A model generated the notes under the pieces. It was given only the letters and a program-made list of their open reading frames with translations, made no database searches and was not told where the DNA came from. Shown here in pieces: positions 9,700 through 18,031 of a stretch of 33,985 nt of DNA. The DNA is from Saprospiraceae bacterium (GTDB lineage Bacteria > Bacteroidota > Bacteroidia > Chitinophagales > Saprospiraceae). The stretch's first letter is position 1. Every line of letters starts with the position of its first letter. The DNA is taken from positions 1 through 33,985 of the forward strand of contig JADLHE010000537.1 of NCBI GenBank assembly GCA_020848965.1. Reading direction: 5' to 3'. A program made the position numbers and the translations under genes.

Positions 9700-11199
9700 T
9701 TAATGGTTGATGGTCACTTTGCTTGAAAGGGTTTGACCTTTCAAATTCATAACTTTTAAGAAATAAACGCCATTCGGAATGTTCTTCAAGGAAAGCTCAA
9801 ACTGGGCATTGCCCGCCGTTGATTTGGAAACCAGCAGAGCTTGGCCAAACTGGTTGAAAAGAACAATATCGTCACCTTCTGTAAAATCGTTGGGCAGCAT
9901 GATGGTCAAGGCGTCGCTGGCGGGGTTAGGAAAGACCTTGATTTGAAGCTGCGTTTCAACATTTTCATGGGCCTCGGATATTAAGCTATCGCAGGGACTG
10001 CCCGCCAACGCCCCCAGTCTGTAGTTTGGAAAATGCGGTAGCCCAAATACAATATAAGTAGGCGTTATAAGCCCGTGCTGCTGGAAATCACAGGCCAAAC
10101 CCGGCTCATCCGGTGAGTTGATGACGTGCAACATGTTCACTTGATTTGGTGAACTCAGGTAAATCTTGCCGTTCGGCCCCAACTGCATTAAGTAAAAAGT
10201 GGTGGGATAAGGCAATTCAAACCCGTCGTAGCTTGCTACGACGACCTTCGAGGCGGCGATGTCGGTTGCCTCGGTATCAAACTGGTAAACCCGGTCCCAA
10301 GCGGACACGTAGAGGAACCTCGAATTTGGGGAGAAAGCAAGGCCACCATACGCAAAGGTGGTGTCCGAGGCATCGGTGATGGCAACGTGCACGGGGTCGC
10401 TCAGTTCTCCCGAGCAGCGGTCAAAGCCAAAGATGTTCAGGTCGTTGTCGTGGTCGTAGCGGGCGTACTTCGAGCCATCGGGTGAGAACACGCTTTGTCC
10501 TCTTGAATCGGATAAAGTGATAACTGGCCCTATTTTCTGTTCCTGTATCTCCAGCACGGAATCCCTTGCGAACAGCACCTTGAAATAACCGTTGGTGCTC
10601 TTTTCGGGCTGCACCACCCACCAGTCCCTGCCGTTGCCGTGCTTGGTGGCCGTTATCTTGCCGTATGCGAAGTTGTGCTCCTTGATGATTTCGTTCTTGT
10701 ACACCACCCTGCCCTTGCCGCCGTTCAGCCGCATGTCCACCAGTGTCTTCTGCATTCGGTCGCAGATGCCCATGCCGGAGGTGGTGGCCCGCATGTGGAA
10801 CAGGAAGAACAGGCTGTCCCTCGTACTGGAGGGCAGTATGATGGCGCTTTGAGCACATGGGTAGCCATAATCAACAAAATCGTCGTGCACATCCCCGGCA
10901 TTGATGCTGTCCCCGTTCTCAATCAACTGCTGGTCGTTGCCGATGATTCGGATACCATTTGTGGCGAACATCAGGTTGCCCCCCCGGTCGCAGATGGAGG
11001 CATTGGTAAACTCAAACCAAATATCCCTTGTCACCATTTCGGAGGTGACCGAGTCTTCGCCGAATATCAGGTCAGTGCCACCAAATATCGGCATCGGCTC
11101 ATAGGTTTCCTGTCCAAGCACCCAATGATGGTCGTGTTTTTGGGAATGGCCAATATAGGCGCAACCCAACAGACAAAGGATTAAGGAAATATGCCGCAT
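9700..11199 (-). CDS. Secreted beta-propeller-like protein with T9SS type A sorting domain (paralog 2)
   Basis: Signal peptide MRHISLILCLLGCAYIGHSQ; body closely matches 8146..9639; C-terminal IKVFPNPASDALTIM... Confidence 0.88.
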   Translation of the reverse strand: MRHISLILCLLGCAYIGHSQKHDHHWVLGQETYEPMPIFGGTDLIFGEDSVTSEMVTRDIWFEFTNASICDRGGNLMFATNGIRIIGNDQQLIENGDSINAGDVHDDFVDYGYPCAQSAIILPSSTRDSLFFLFHMRATTSGMGICDRMQKTLVDMRLNGGKGRVVYKNEIIKEHNFAYGKITATKHGNGRDWWVVQPEKSTNGYFKVLFARDSVLEIQEQKIGPVITLSDSRGQSVFSPDGSKYARYDHDNDLNIFGFDRCSGELSDPVHVAITDASDTTFAYGGLAFSPNSRFLYVSAWDRVYQFDTEATDIAASKVVVASYDGFELPYPTTFYLMQLGPNGKIYLSSPNQVNMLHVINSPDEPGLACDFQQHGLITPTYIVFGLPHFPNYRLGALAGSPCDSLISEAHENVETQLQIKVFPNPASDALTIMLPNDFTEGDDIVLFNQFGQALLVSKSTAGNAQFELSLKNIPNGVYFLKVMNLKGQTLSSKVTINH

Positions 11200-11239
11200 G
11201 TAAAAATGATTTTGCCCAAGGCAAGTTAACTTTCTTTGG

Positions 11240-11247
11240 CAAATATA
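11240..11247 (-). promoter_or_regulatory. Putative Bacteroidota -7 element (TATATTTG)
   Basis: Minus strand TATATTTG fits TAnnTTTG, about 40 nt upstream of ATG at 11199. Confidence 0.35.
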
Positions 11248-11470
11248 TAAGGTTGTAAAGTCAGTGCAGAAACGTCAGCAGTACGTTCAACTATCCCCCG
11301 CACAAAAAGTCTTTCTTGAAAGTTTGCAACTTTTATGACTGCAGTAGAAGTCCACGAAAACCCAGCGTTTTCTTTAACCAAGCTGATATTTGCCTGTTCA
11401 AAATCCACCACCCACCAAAACCAACCCATTCCTCATCTTTACACCTGTTTACCAACCTAAATGCTCCTTT

Positions 11471-13384
11471 ATGAAAAAATTCCAAACATTGATTCATGGT
11501 GCCATCTTGGCCTTGGCCTGCCTTTTTTTGAGCCAATGCAGCACGACGCCCACCCGCCAAGACAAGACCGAAAAAATGCACCCCAACGACCCCTTCCGCT
11601 CCACGATGGTACCGAGCCAGTTCTTTGAGGTGGCTGCCGAGACCGACAACGTGGTGATGGGCACGGGCGGTACCCGCATCGCTTTGCCCAAGGGCTGCCT
11701 CACCGATGGCAGGGGCAGGGTCTATGAAGGGCCAGCGAAGATAGAACTGGCCGAGGCCCTGCAACTGTCGGATATGCTGCGCTCGAACCTCACCACCACA
11801 TCGGGCGGCAAGCCGCTGGTGACGGATGGCATGGTATATTTCAACGCCACCACTGCGGATGGCGAGCAACTCTACGTGAACAAAGACAAGCCCGTTTATA
11901 TCGAAATACCTACCAATGAGCGCCAGCCGGGCATGATGGCCTACCGGGGCGTGCGGGACGAAAACGGCAATATGGATTGGGTAGAACCGAAGGAAATCGA
12001 AAACTACTTGGTGCCCGTGGACATTAAGTCGCTTGATTTTTATCCTAAAAACTTTGAGGCCACGGTCGCCGCCATCCTGCCCTTCAATGGGCATGAACTG
12101 GCGGACAAGGCATTTACAGACAGCCTTTATTTCAGCTTTAATTTTAGCACCCTTAAACAATTGATGCAGGCACTGGATGAAGAAATGCCCGAATACAATG
12201 AACCCCACCACAACAAACACAAGCAAATCGTGGATGGGAAATACACGGATGACTCGTACGAGGTGCAACCAAGGCAAGATAGCCCGACCGACTCCGCAGC
12301 CGTGGAAATGCCTGAATGTGGCATAGACCCAGCCAGCGTGAAAGTGATTTGGTCGGAGGATTACCAAAACAGCTTGCTCGCCACCCGTGAGTTTGAGGCA
12401 CGCATGAAATTGATTCACCAGACTTGCCATATTTCCGTTTTGGAGGCTTATGTGAAAAACCTCGACCGCAACCTTTGGGAGCTTGACAGCATGGCCGCCG
12501 ATGCAATCATGGCTTTGCCAAGTTCAGAAGAAGTTCATGGCACACAAGACATCCTACCCTTCCACCGGACGAGTGAAATGGAGCACGTTGCCGAGGAATT
12601 CAGGGCCATGTCCCACCAGCGCCTGACCAAAATCAAGGACGGCAATATTTATGCGGAACTGTTGAGGGGGCATTATGAAAAACAGTTGAAGGCAGTACAA
12701 TCCGAATTGGAAGCCAAGCAAAAAGAAGCGCTGAAAGCCTGGCGGGAAGGCTCGCCAGCAGCCAAAAAAATGGCCACTGAATACAAGGAAATCCTTTGGA
12801 AAAGGGAGCAGCACCGGATGTCGAGCTATGGTTTTGAATGGTCAGGAAATGGCTGGATAAATGTTGACGAAGGCACCGTGCCCAAGACTTGGGGGCCGCA
12901 ACAATTGGAGGTTTTAGTGGAAACGGGGCCTAGTTTCGACCGGGTACACACTTATGTGGTCTATTCTTCCATCAAGAGTCTTTACCGCCTGAACTCCTCC
13001 GACCAACGGGTTTTCCATGTGGGCAATGCTGATGAACGATTGATGAACATGCCCAAGCAGGCTCGGGCTATCGCTATTACAGTCGGCTATAAAAAGGAGG
13101 TGCCCTACCTCGCCATTGAGGAGTTCACCACCGGTGCTGCGCAATTGAAACTAACGCCCAATCCAACCACCGAACTGGAGCTTCAAAAAACGTTGTCCCT
13201 TTTCGACCAGTATTCCAAGGAAAACCAAGTGAGCGTGGACTTGGCCTACCAAGCATTTTTTTTCCGGGAAAAGCAGAAGCGGTTGGAAAAACGGGAGAAA
13301 TTAAAGGGGCTCATTAAATGCGTCATTGCTTGTTGTGAACATGAAAATGAAGGCCCTATCATACAATCAGAATACGTGAATTGA
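11471..13384 (+). CDS. Predicted outer-membrane/periplasmic lipoprotein, unknown function
   Basis: ATG at 11471 (MKKFQTLIHGAILALACLFLSQCSTTPTRQ) with lipobox LFLSQC; in-frame with ORF 11390..13384. Confidence 0.88.
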   Translation: MKKFQTLIHGAILALACLFLSQCSTTPTRQDKTEKMHPNDPFRSTMVPSQFFEVAAETDNVVMGTGGTRIALPKGCLTDGRGRVYEGPAKIELAEALQLSDMLRSNLTTTSGGKPLVTDGMVYFNATTADGEQLYVNKDKPVYIEIPTNERQPGMMAYRGVRDENGNMDWVEPKEIENYLVPVDIKSLDFYPKNFEATVAAILPFNGHELADKAFTDSLYFSFNFSTLKQLMQALDEEMPEYNEPHHNKHKQIVDGKYTDDSYEVQPRQDSPTDSAAVEMPECGIDPASVKVIWSEDYQNSLLATREFEARMKLIHQTCHISVLEAYVKNLDRNLWELDSMAADAIMALPSSEEVHGTQDILPFHRTSEMEHVAEEFRAMSHQRLTKIKDGNIYAELLRGHYEKQLKAVQSELEAKQKEALKAWREGSPAAKKMATEYKEILWKREQHRMSSYGFEWSGNGWINVDEGTVPKTWGPQQLEVLVETGPSFDRVHTYVVYSSIKSLYRLNSSDQRVFHVGNADERLMNMPKQARAIAITVGYKKEVPYLAIEEFTTGAAQLKLTPNPTTELELQKTLSLFDQYSKENQVSVDLAYQAFFFREKQKRLEKREKLKGLIKCVIACCEHENEGPIIQSEYVN

Positions 13385-13395
13385 AGGGCGCACTG

Positions 13396-13560
13396 ATGAA
13401 ACCATTACAGCCCGCATTAAGCGTTGTTGTAGCAGCGACTATAATCGGCTTCTCCATATCTGATTTGCAAGCTTTGAAAATTCATTCGCAGTTGTACCCC
13501 AAGAACACGGCCAATCCATCCATCCGAATTACCAGCACTTTGGGGCAAAACTCAAATTAA
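13396..13560 (+). CDS. Possible 54-aa exported small protein
   Basis: MKPLQPALSVVVAATIIGFSISDLQALKIHSQLYPKNTANPSIRITSTLGQNSN*; starts 11 nt after the preceding stop; hydrophobic N-terminus; below the ORF-track size cut-off. Confidence 0.35.
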   Translation: MKPLQPALSVVVAATIIGFSISDLQALKIHSQLYPKNTANPSIRITSTLGQNSN

Positions 13561-13615
13561 AAAGGACTATGATGTATTTTAGCTCCCTATTATTGCATTG
13601 ATTTGCCGCCAAAAC

Positions 13616-14368
13616 ATGAATTTCCCAATTGAAATCACACTCGGACCGCTGCACCTGAACCTGCACTTCGTCTTTGAAATATTGGCTTTCTTCGTGGGAT
13701 ACCGCTACTTTTTGTGGCTGCGCCAACGGACGCCCGACCCTTTGCCGACGCAAAACCGGATGTGGGCCTTTGTGGGGGCAGCGGGTGGTGCGCTGCTCGG
13801 CTCGCGGCTGCTGGGGGCACTGGAAGACCCTACTGTTTTCTTTAGCGAAGCCAATTCGCTGCATTATGTTTTTCAAAGCAAGACCATCGTGGGCGGGCTG
13901 CTGGGCGGACTGGCGGGCGTGGAGGCCATCAAATGGGCCATCGGCGAGCGGCAGTCTTCGGGCGATTTGTTCACCTATCCCCTTATTTTGGGCATGATAC
14001 TAGGGCGTATCGGCTGCTTCACAATGGGGGTGAATGAACCGACCTTTGGCTATCCGACCGACCTGCCCTGGGCGCTCGACCTCGGCGATGGCATACCTAG
14101 GCACCCCACGGCGCTTTATGAAATCGGGTTTCTCGCACTGCTTTGGATGGCGCTTCGGTTTGTGGAAAAAAAAGTGGCCCTGGCCAATGGCACTCGATTC
14201 AAATTGTTCATGGTCAGCTATTTGTGCTGGCGATTGGCAGTGGGGTTCATACAGCCGGGTTGGCGCTTCGGGTTTGGGCTGACGGTGATTCAGGCGGCTT
14301 GTTTGGTGGGGTTGGGCTACTATGGTTGGCTGTTTTTTAGGTTGAGCAGCATTCGGAAAAGCCATTAA
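13616..14368 (+). CDS. Prolipoprotein diacylglyceryl transferase (Lgt)-family membrane protein, divergent
   Basis: Multiple TM segments; FQSKTIVGGLLGG, LGRIGCFTMGVNEPTFG, PRHPTALYEI motifs collinear with Lgt; ATG at 13616 preferred over the TTG at 13598. Confidence 0.82.
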   Translation: MNFPIEITLGPLHLNLHFVFEILAFFVGYRYFLWLRQRTPDPLPTQNRMWAFVGAAGGALLGSRLLGALEDPTVFFSEANSLHYVFQSKTIVGGLLGGLAGVEAIKWAIGERQSSGDLFTYPLILGMILGRIGCFTMGVNEPTFGYPTDLPWALDLGDGIPRHPTALYEIGFLALLWMALRFVEKKVALANGTRFKLFMVSYLCWRLAVGFIQPGWRFGFGLTVIQAACLVGLGYYGWLFFRLSSIRKSH

Positions 14369-14389
14369 CTTTGGTGAAAATTCCAATTC

Positions 14390-15787
14390 ATGCCCGTCTC
14401 GAAATACACCTATTACGACTTTACGCTCTCCCTTTGCCCGGAATGCCTGCGCCGGGTGGATGCCAAAATCGTCTTTGAAGACGGGCAGGTTTTTATGCTG
14501 AAACGCTGCCCGGAGCACGGCCGCCAGCGGGTGCTCATCGCCACCGACATCGCCTACTACAAAAACCAGCGCAACTACAATAAGCCGAGCGAGTACCCCC
14601 GCCGTTTCAATACCAAAACACACCTCGGCTGCCCTTACGACTGCGGCCTCTGCAACGACCACGAGCAGCACTCCTGCCTCACCGTAGTGGAAATCACCGA
14701 CCGCTGCAACCTCACCTGCCCCATTTGCTATGCCGAAAGTTCGCCCTCGCACGGGCGGCACCGAACGTTGGAGGAAGTGGAGCGAATGCTCGATATCATC
14801 GTGGAGAACGAGGGCGAACCGGATGTGGTGCAAATCAGCGGAGGGGAGCCGACCATACATCCGCAGTTGTTTGAAATCCTCGATGCTGCCAAACGGCGCC
14901 CCATCAAGCACCTGATGCTGAACACCAATGGGCTGCGCATCGCCAACGACCCCGGCTTTGCGGAGCGGCTGGCTGATTACATGCCCGATTTTGAGATTTA
15001 CCTTCAATTTGACTCGTTCAAAGCCTCGGCGCTGGAGTGTCTGCGTGGTCAGAACTTGTTGAAAATCAGGGAGAAAGCACTCGAAAACCTCAATCGGGTG
15101 AACCTCTCGACCACCCTCGTGGTCACGCTGCAAAAAGGGTTGAACGACGACGAAATCGGGGCCATCACGGAGTTTGCGCTGCAACAAAAATGCGTGCGGG
15201 GCGTCACTTTTCAGCCTACCCAAGTGGCTGGCCGTGCCGACGGCTTCAACCCTGCCACCGACCGCCTGACATTGACCGAAGTGCGGCAGGCCATCCTCGA
15301 CCAGACCAGTATTTTCCAACCAAACGACATCATTCCCGTGCCCTGCAACCCCGATGCCTTGGCCATGGCCTACGCCCTGAAAATAGAAGGGCAGGTGCTG
15401 CCGCTCACGAGGTTCATTGACCCAACGGCCTTGCTCGACAACAGTCGTAACACCATCGTGTACGAGCAAGACGAGCGCCTCCATGAGCATGTGACGAAGC
15501 TGTTCAGCACCGCCAACTCCGTGGATTCGCTGGAATGCGATTTCAACCAATTGCTTTGCTGCCTCCCCTTTGTAAAAGCACCAGACTTGAGTTACGACAA
15601 CCTATTCCGCATCATCATCATGCGCTTCATTGATGCCTTTGACTTTGATGTGCGGGCCATTAAGAAGTCCTGCGTACACATCGTTCACCAAGATGGGCGG
15701 ATTATCCCGTTCGAAACGATGAACTTGTTTTACCGGGATGAAGAAAAGGAACGCATGGTGAAGGAATTGGCAGAAATGAGTTTCTAA
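14390..15787 (+). CDS. Radical SAM protein, Tes/MJ0619-like (tetraether/membrane-spanning lipid synthase-related)
   Basis: N-terminal CPECLRR...KRCPEHG metal-binding-like module; HLGCPYDCGLCNDHEQHSCLTVVEITDRCNLTCPICYA; QISGGEPTIH; C-terminal Cys-rich segment ECDFNQLLCCLPF. Confidence 0.85.
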   Translation: MPVSKYTYYDFTLSLCPECLRRVDAKIVFEDGQVFMLKRCPEHGRQRVLIATDIAYYKNQRNYNKPSEYPRRFNTKTHLGCPYDCGLCNDHEQHSCLTVVEITDRCNLTCPICYAESSPSHGRHRTLEEVERMLDIIVENEGEPDVVQISGGEPTIHPQLFEILDAAKRRPIKHLMLNTNGLRIANDPGFAERLADYMPDFEIYLQFDSFKASALECLRGQNLLKIREKALENLNRVNLSTTLVVTLQKGLNDDEIGAITEFALQQKCVRGVTFQPTQVAGRADGFNPATDRLTLTEVRQAILDQTSIFQPNDIIPVPCNPDALAMAYALKIEGQVLPLTRFIDPTALLDNSRNTIVYEQDERLHEHVTKLFSTANSVDSLECDFNQLLCCLPFVKAPDLSYDNLFRIIIMRFIDAFDFDVRAIKKSCVHIVHQDGRIIPFETMNLFYRDEEKERMVKELAEMSF

Positions 15788-15799
15788 AACCAAAGTATC

Positions 15800-16141
15800 A
15801 TGGAAGATAAAATCAGCAATGAAAATCAGGCCGACCCGATGAAGGGGTTTGGGAAAATTGTAGGGGTCAACCTTGCCATATTTGGAGCACAGGTGGCCAT
15901 TGTATATGGTGTTGACAATGCCGGCAACTTGGGGAACACTATTGCCATGCTTGTTGGCATGGGGATGTTCGTCACGCTGCCCGTACAACTATTGGTCAAT
16001 TTAATTTTGGCAATTGGCAGTTTCGGCAACAAGCAGAAGCTGCCCGGCATTGCCTATTTGCTCAGTATCGTTTTGGTTTTCCTGATTGGCTACTCGGCAT
16101 GTGGCGGGTACAGCATTTTAACAGAGGGACTTGTACATTAA
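15800..16141 (+). CDS. Small integral membrane protein (about 3 TM helices)
   Basis: 113 aa, hydrophobic; starts 12 nt after the radical SAM stop. Confidence 0.75.
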   Translation: MEDKISNENQADPMKGFGKIVGVNLAIFGAQVAIVYGVDNAGNLGNTIAMLVGMGMFVTLPVQLLVNLILAIGSFGNKQKLPGIAYLLSIVLVFLIGYSACGGYSILTEGLVH

Positions 16142-16261
16142 TTTGAAAATCATTGGTGGCGAAAGTGCATTTAATGCCTAAGCACCCCTTTCAGCCCCCC
16201 ATTCTTCCCACTCAGCCAATAGCCGATAGTTTTGGGCGTAGGTTCCTGTTATTTTTGGGGT

Positions 16262-16897
16262 ATGTCTGGAAAATCCGCAATCAAAAAACGATGGCTGTTG
16301 GCTTCGACGGCTTATTTCGAGGCCTTTTTCTTCACCTTGGGCACGGGTTACAAGCACGCCCCCCTGCTCGACGACGACGGACTCGGCCCGATTGACTCCA
16401 CGGATACACTGGACGCCATTCCCGTCATTGATACCATCCCCGACGGCATCCCTTGCGACCCGGATTCGGTTTATTTCGAAACGGATACGCTGCCATTACT
16501 CATTTCCAACTGCACCATGTCGAGCTGCCACAATACGGTCTCCCACAAGGAATGCGTCATCTTGGGCTATTGCCAGAACGTGTTGAACACGGGGGACATT
16601 AAGCCAATCAACCCCAACTATGGCCAATGCAATACCTCCAATATAAAATTTTACACTTTCATAAAACCTGTTATTGACACCCATTGCAAGGGCTTACACA
16701 GCGGCAACCCGCCTTCCGGTAATATCAATTTGTCCAATTATGCAGGCGTCAAAACAATCGCCTTGAATGGCAAATTGCTCGGCACCATTTTAAGGCCGAG
16801 CGGCTACCGCAAAATGCCGCAGGGAGAGAACAAATTGGACGATTGCACTATTTCCAAATTTGAGGCATGGATTGCCGCAGGCGCAACCGGGAATTAG
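16262..16897 (+). CDS. Cytochrome-c-like (PSCyt1-like) exported protein with degenerate heme site
   Basis: ISNCTMSSCHNTV and PVIDTHCKGLHSGNPPSGNINLSNYAGVKTIALNGKLLGTI...KMPQGENKLDDCTISKFEAWIAAGA; ATG at 16262. Confidence 0.7.
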   Translation: MSGKSAIKKRWLLASTAYFEAFFFTLGTGYKHAPLLDDDGLGPIDSTDTLDAIPVIDTIPDGIPCDPDSVYFETDTLPLLISNCTMSSCHNTVSHKECVILGYCQNVLNTGDIKPINPNYGQCNTSNIKFYTFIKPVIDTHCKGLHSGNPPSGNINLSNYAGVKTIALNGKLLGTILRPSGYRKMPQGENKLDDCTISKFEAWIAAGATGN

Positions 16898-16906
16898 GGT
16901 GTTGAG

Positions 16907-16957
16907 AGTGGGCAGTTCGACAGTGGGCAGTTCGACAGTGGGCAGTGGGCAGTCAGA
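16907..16957. repeat. Short tandem repeat (AGTGGGC / AGTTCGAC)
   Basis: AGTGGGC-AGTTCGAC-AGTGGGC-AGTTCGAC-AGTGGGC-AGTGGGC-AGTCAGA, starting 9 nt after the 16897 stop. Confidence 0.8.
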
Positions 16958-16980
16958 GCCTACAATACAGGGAAGTTCGT

Positions 16981-17028
16981 CCATGAAACCATGAAGCAAT
17001 GAAACCATGAAACCATGAAACCATGAAT
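16981..17028. repeat. 8-bp tandem repeat (CCATGAAA)
   Basis: CCATGAAA-CCATGAAG-CAATGAAA-CCATGAAA-CCATGAAA-CCATGAAT; last unit contains the ATG at 17023. Confidence 0.85.
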
Positions 17029-17376
17029 TTGATAAAAAAATACTTAGCAATTTGCACCTTAGCGGCTGCGGTTTTTGGTTCGTGCTACTACGATGTGGAG
17101 AAGGAACTTTACCCTACGTTGGATTGCAGCACGGCTGGCGCAACCCATTCGGCGGTGATTGAACAAATCATCCGGTCGAACCGCTATACTGGTAGCCACA
17201 ATGCTGCGACGAATATTGCCAATATCACCTTGGAAGGCTATATTGACAACGGGAAATTGCTGGGGGTAGTGGAGCATAGTACAGGCTTTTCGCCCATGCC
17301 CAAAAACGCCGCCAAGATGGTGGACTGCAATATTGCGAAGCTGGAAGCCTGAACAAACGCAGGCGCAGCTTTTTGA
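17023..17376 (+). pseudogene. Decaying cytochrome-like paralog (CYYDVEKELYP family)
   Basis: MNLIKKYLAICTLAAAVFGSCYYDVEKELYPTLDC...NGKLLGVVEHSTGFSPMPKNAAKMVDCNIAKLEA*TNAGAAF: in-frame TGA (17350-17352) where the neighbour has W (KFEAWIAAGA); expected CxxCH replaced by YTGSH. Confidence 0.6.
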
Positions 17377-17408
17377 CAATTCAACCAATTGAAAATCAAC
17401 TTCTTACA

Positions 17409-17816
17409 ATGAAAAAATTAATCATCATCACGGGCGTGCTCATCCTTGGAGCAGCCATTTACGGTTACTACGAATTCAATCGGGGCGCAGTTAGCAACGC
17501 CGATGCAAAATCGGATGTGACCATCTCCGCCAACGAACTACTGACGGCGTTCCAAACGGACGAAAACGCCGCCAACACCAAGTACAACGACAAAGTGGTG
17601 GAGGTGTCAGGCGAAGTAGGCAGTACTAAACAGGAGGAGGGCAAGACCATCGTCAGCTTGAATGCGGGCGATTCGATGGCGGGCGTTACCTGCGAACTGG
17701 ACCCTACCGTCCAGCACAAGCGCACCAATTTCAACACGGGCGACCAAGTGACTTTCAAGTGTACCTGCACGGGCATCTTGATGGACGTGGTGCTGGTGCG
17801 CTGCGTGGAAAAGTAA
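17409..17816 (+). CDS. Exported OB-fold (tRNA_anti-like) protein
   Basis: Signal/TM anchor MKKLIIITGVLILGAAIYGYY; YNDKVVEVSGEVGS...VTCELDP...GDQVTFKCTCTG. Confidence 0.78.
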   Translation: MKKLIIITGVLILGAAIYGYYEFNRGAVSNADAKSDVTISANELLTAFQTDENAANTKYNDKVVEVSGEVGSTKQEEGKTIVSLNAGDSMAGVTCELDPTVQHKRTNFNTGDQVTFKCTCTGILMDVVLVRCVEK

Positions 17817-17855
17817 ACCCTTAGATTTTTTTTGCGCACAAACGACTATTAGGCT

Positions 17856-17886
17856 CCCGGTCAAGCACCGGGCTTGGGCGTTTTTT
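17856..17886 (+). terminator. Putative rho-independent terminator
   Basis: CCCGGT-caagc-ACCGGG stem followed by cttgggcgTTTTTT, about 40 nt after the 17816 stop. Confidence 0.5.
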
Positions 17887-17962
17887 GCCTTTCAGATACT
17901 GTTTTATGAAAAAATTGCTGCGAGGTTCCGCTTTTATGCTCGCCAATTTCGTGGTTGCCCGC

Positions 17963-17997
17963 ACTGGATATTGGATACTTGATGCTGGATACTAGAT
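17963..17997. repeat. Heptamer tandem repeat (ACTGGAT family)
   Basis: ACTGGAT-ATTGGAT-ACTTGAT-GCTGGAT-ACTAGAT. Confidence 0.75.
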
Positions 17998-18026
17998 GGG
18001 CCTGCAAGCATCCAGTATCCAGCATC
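17981..18026. repeat. 18-bp inverted repeat hairpin (one mismatch) between convergent genes
   Basis: GATGCTGGATACTAGATG (17981-17998) / CATCCAGTATCCAGCATC (18009-18026), 10-nt loop. Confidence 0.8.
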
Positions 18027-18031
18027 TTTCA

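Noticed and set aside
11333-12430. 365-aa minus-strand ORF
   Set aside because: Antisense to a well-formed lipoprotein gene with lipobox; low-information His/Val/Gly-rich translation
14000-15550. 516-aa minus-strand ORF
   Set aside because: Antisense to the Lgt-like and radical SAM genes, whose motifs are clear; no recognisable domain; typical long shadow ORF
16907-17028. Possible CRISPR array from repeated units
   Set aside because: Units are only 7-8 bp and contiguous with no unique spacers; no cas genes in the window
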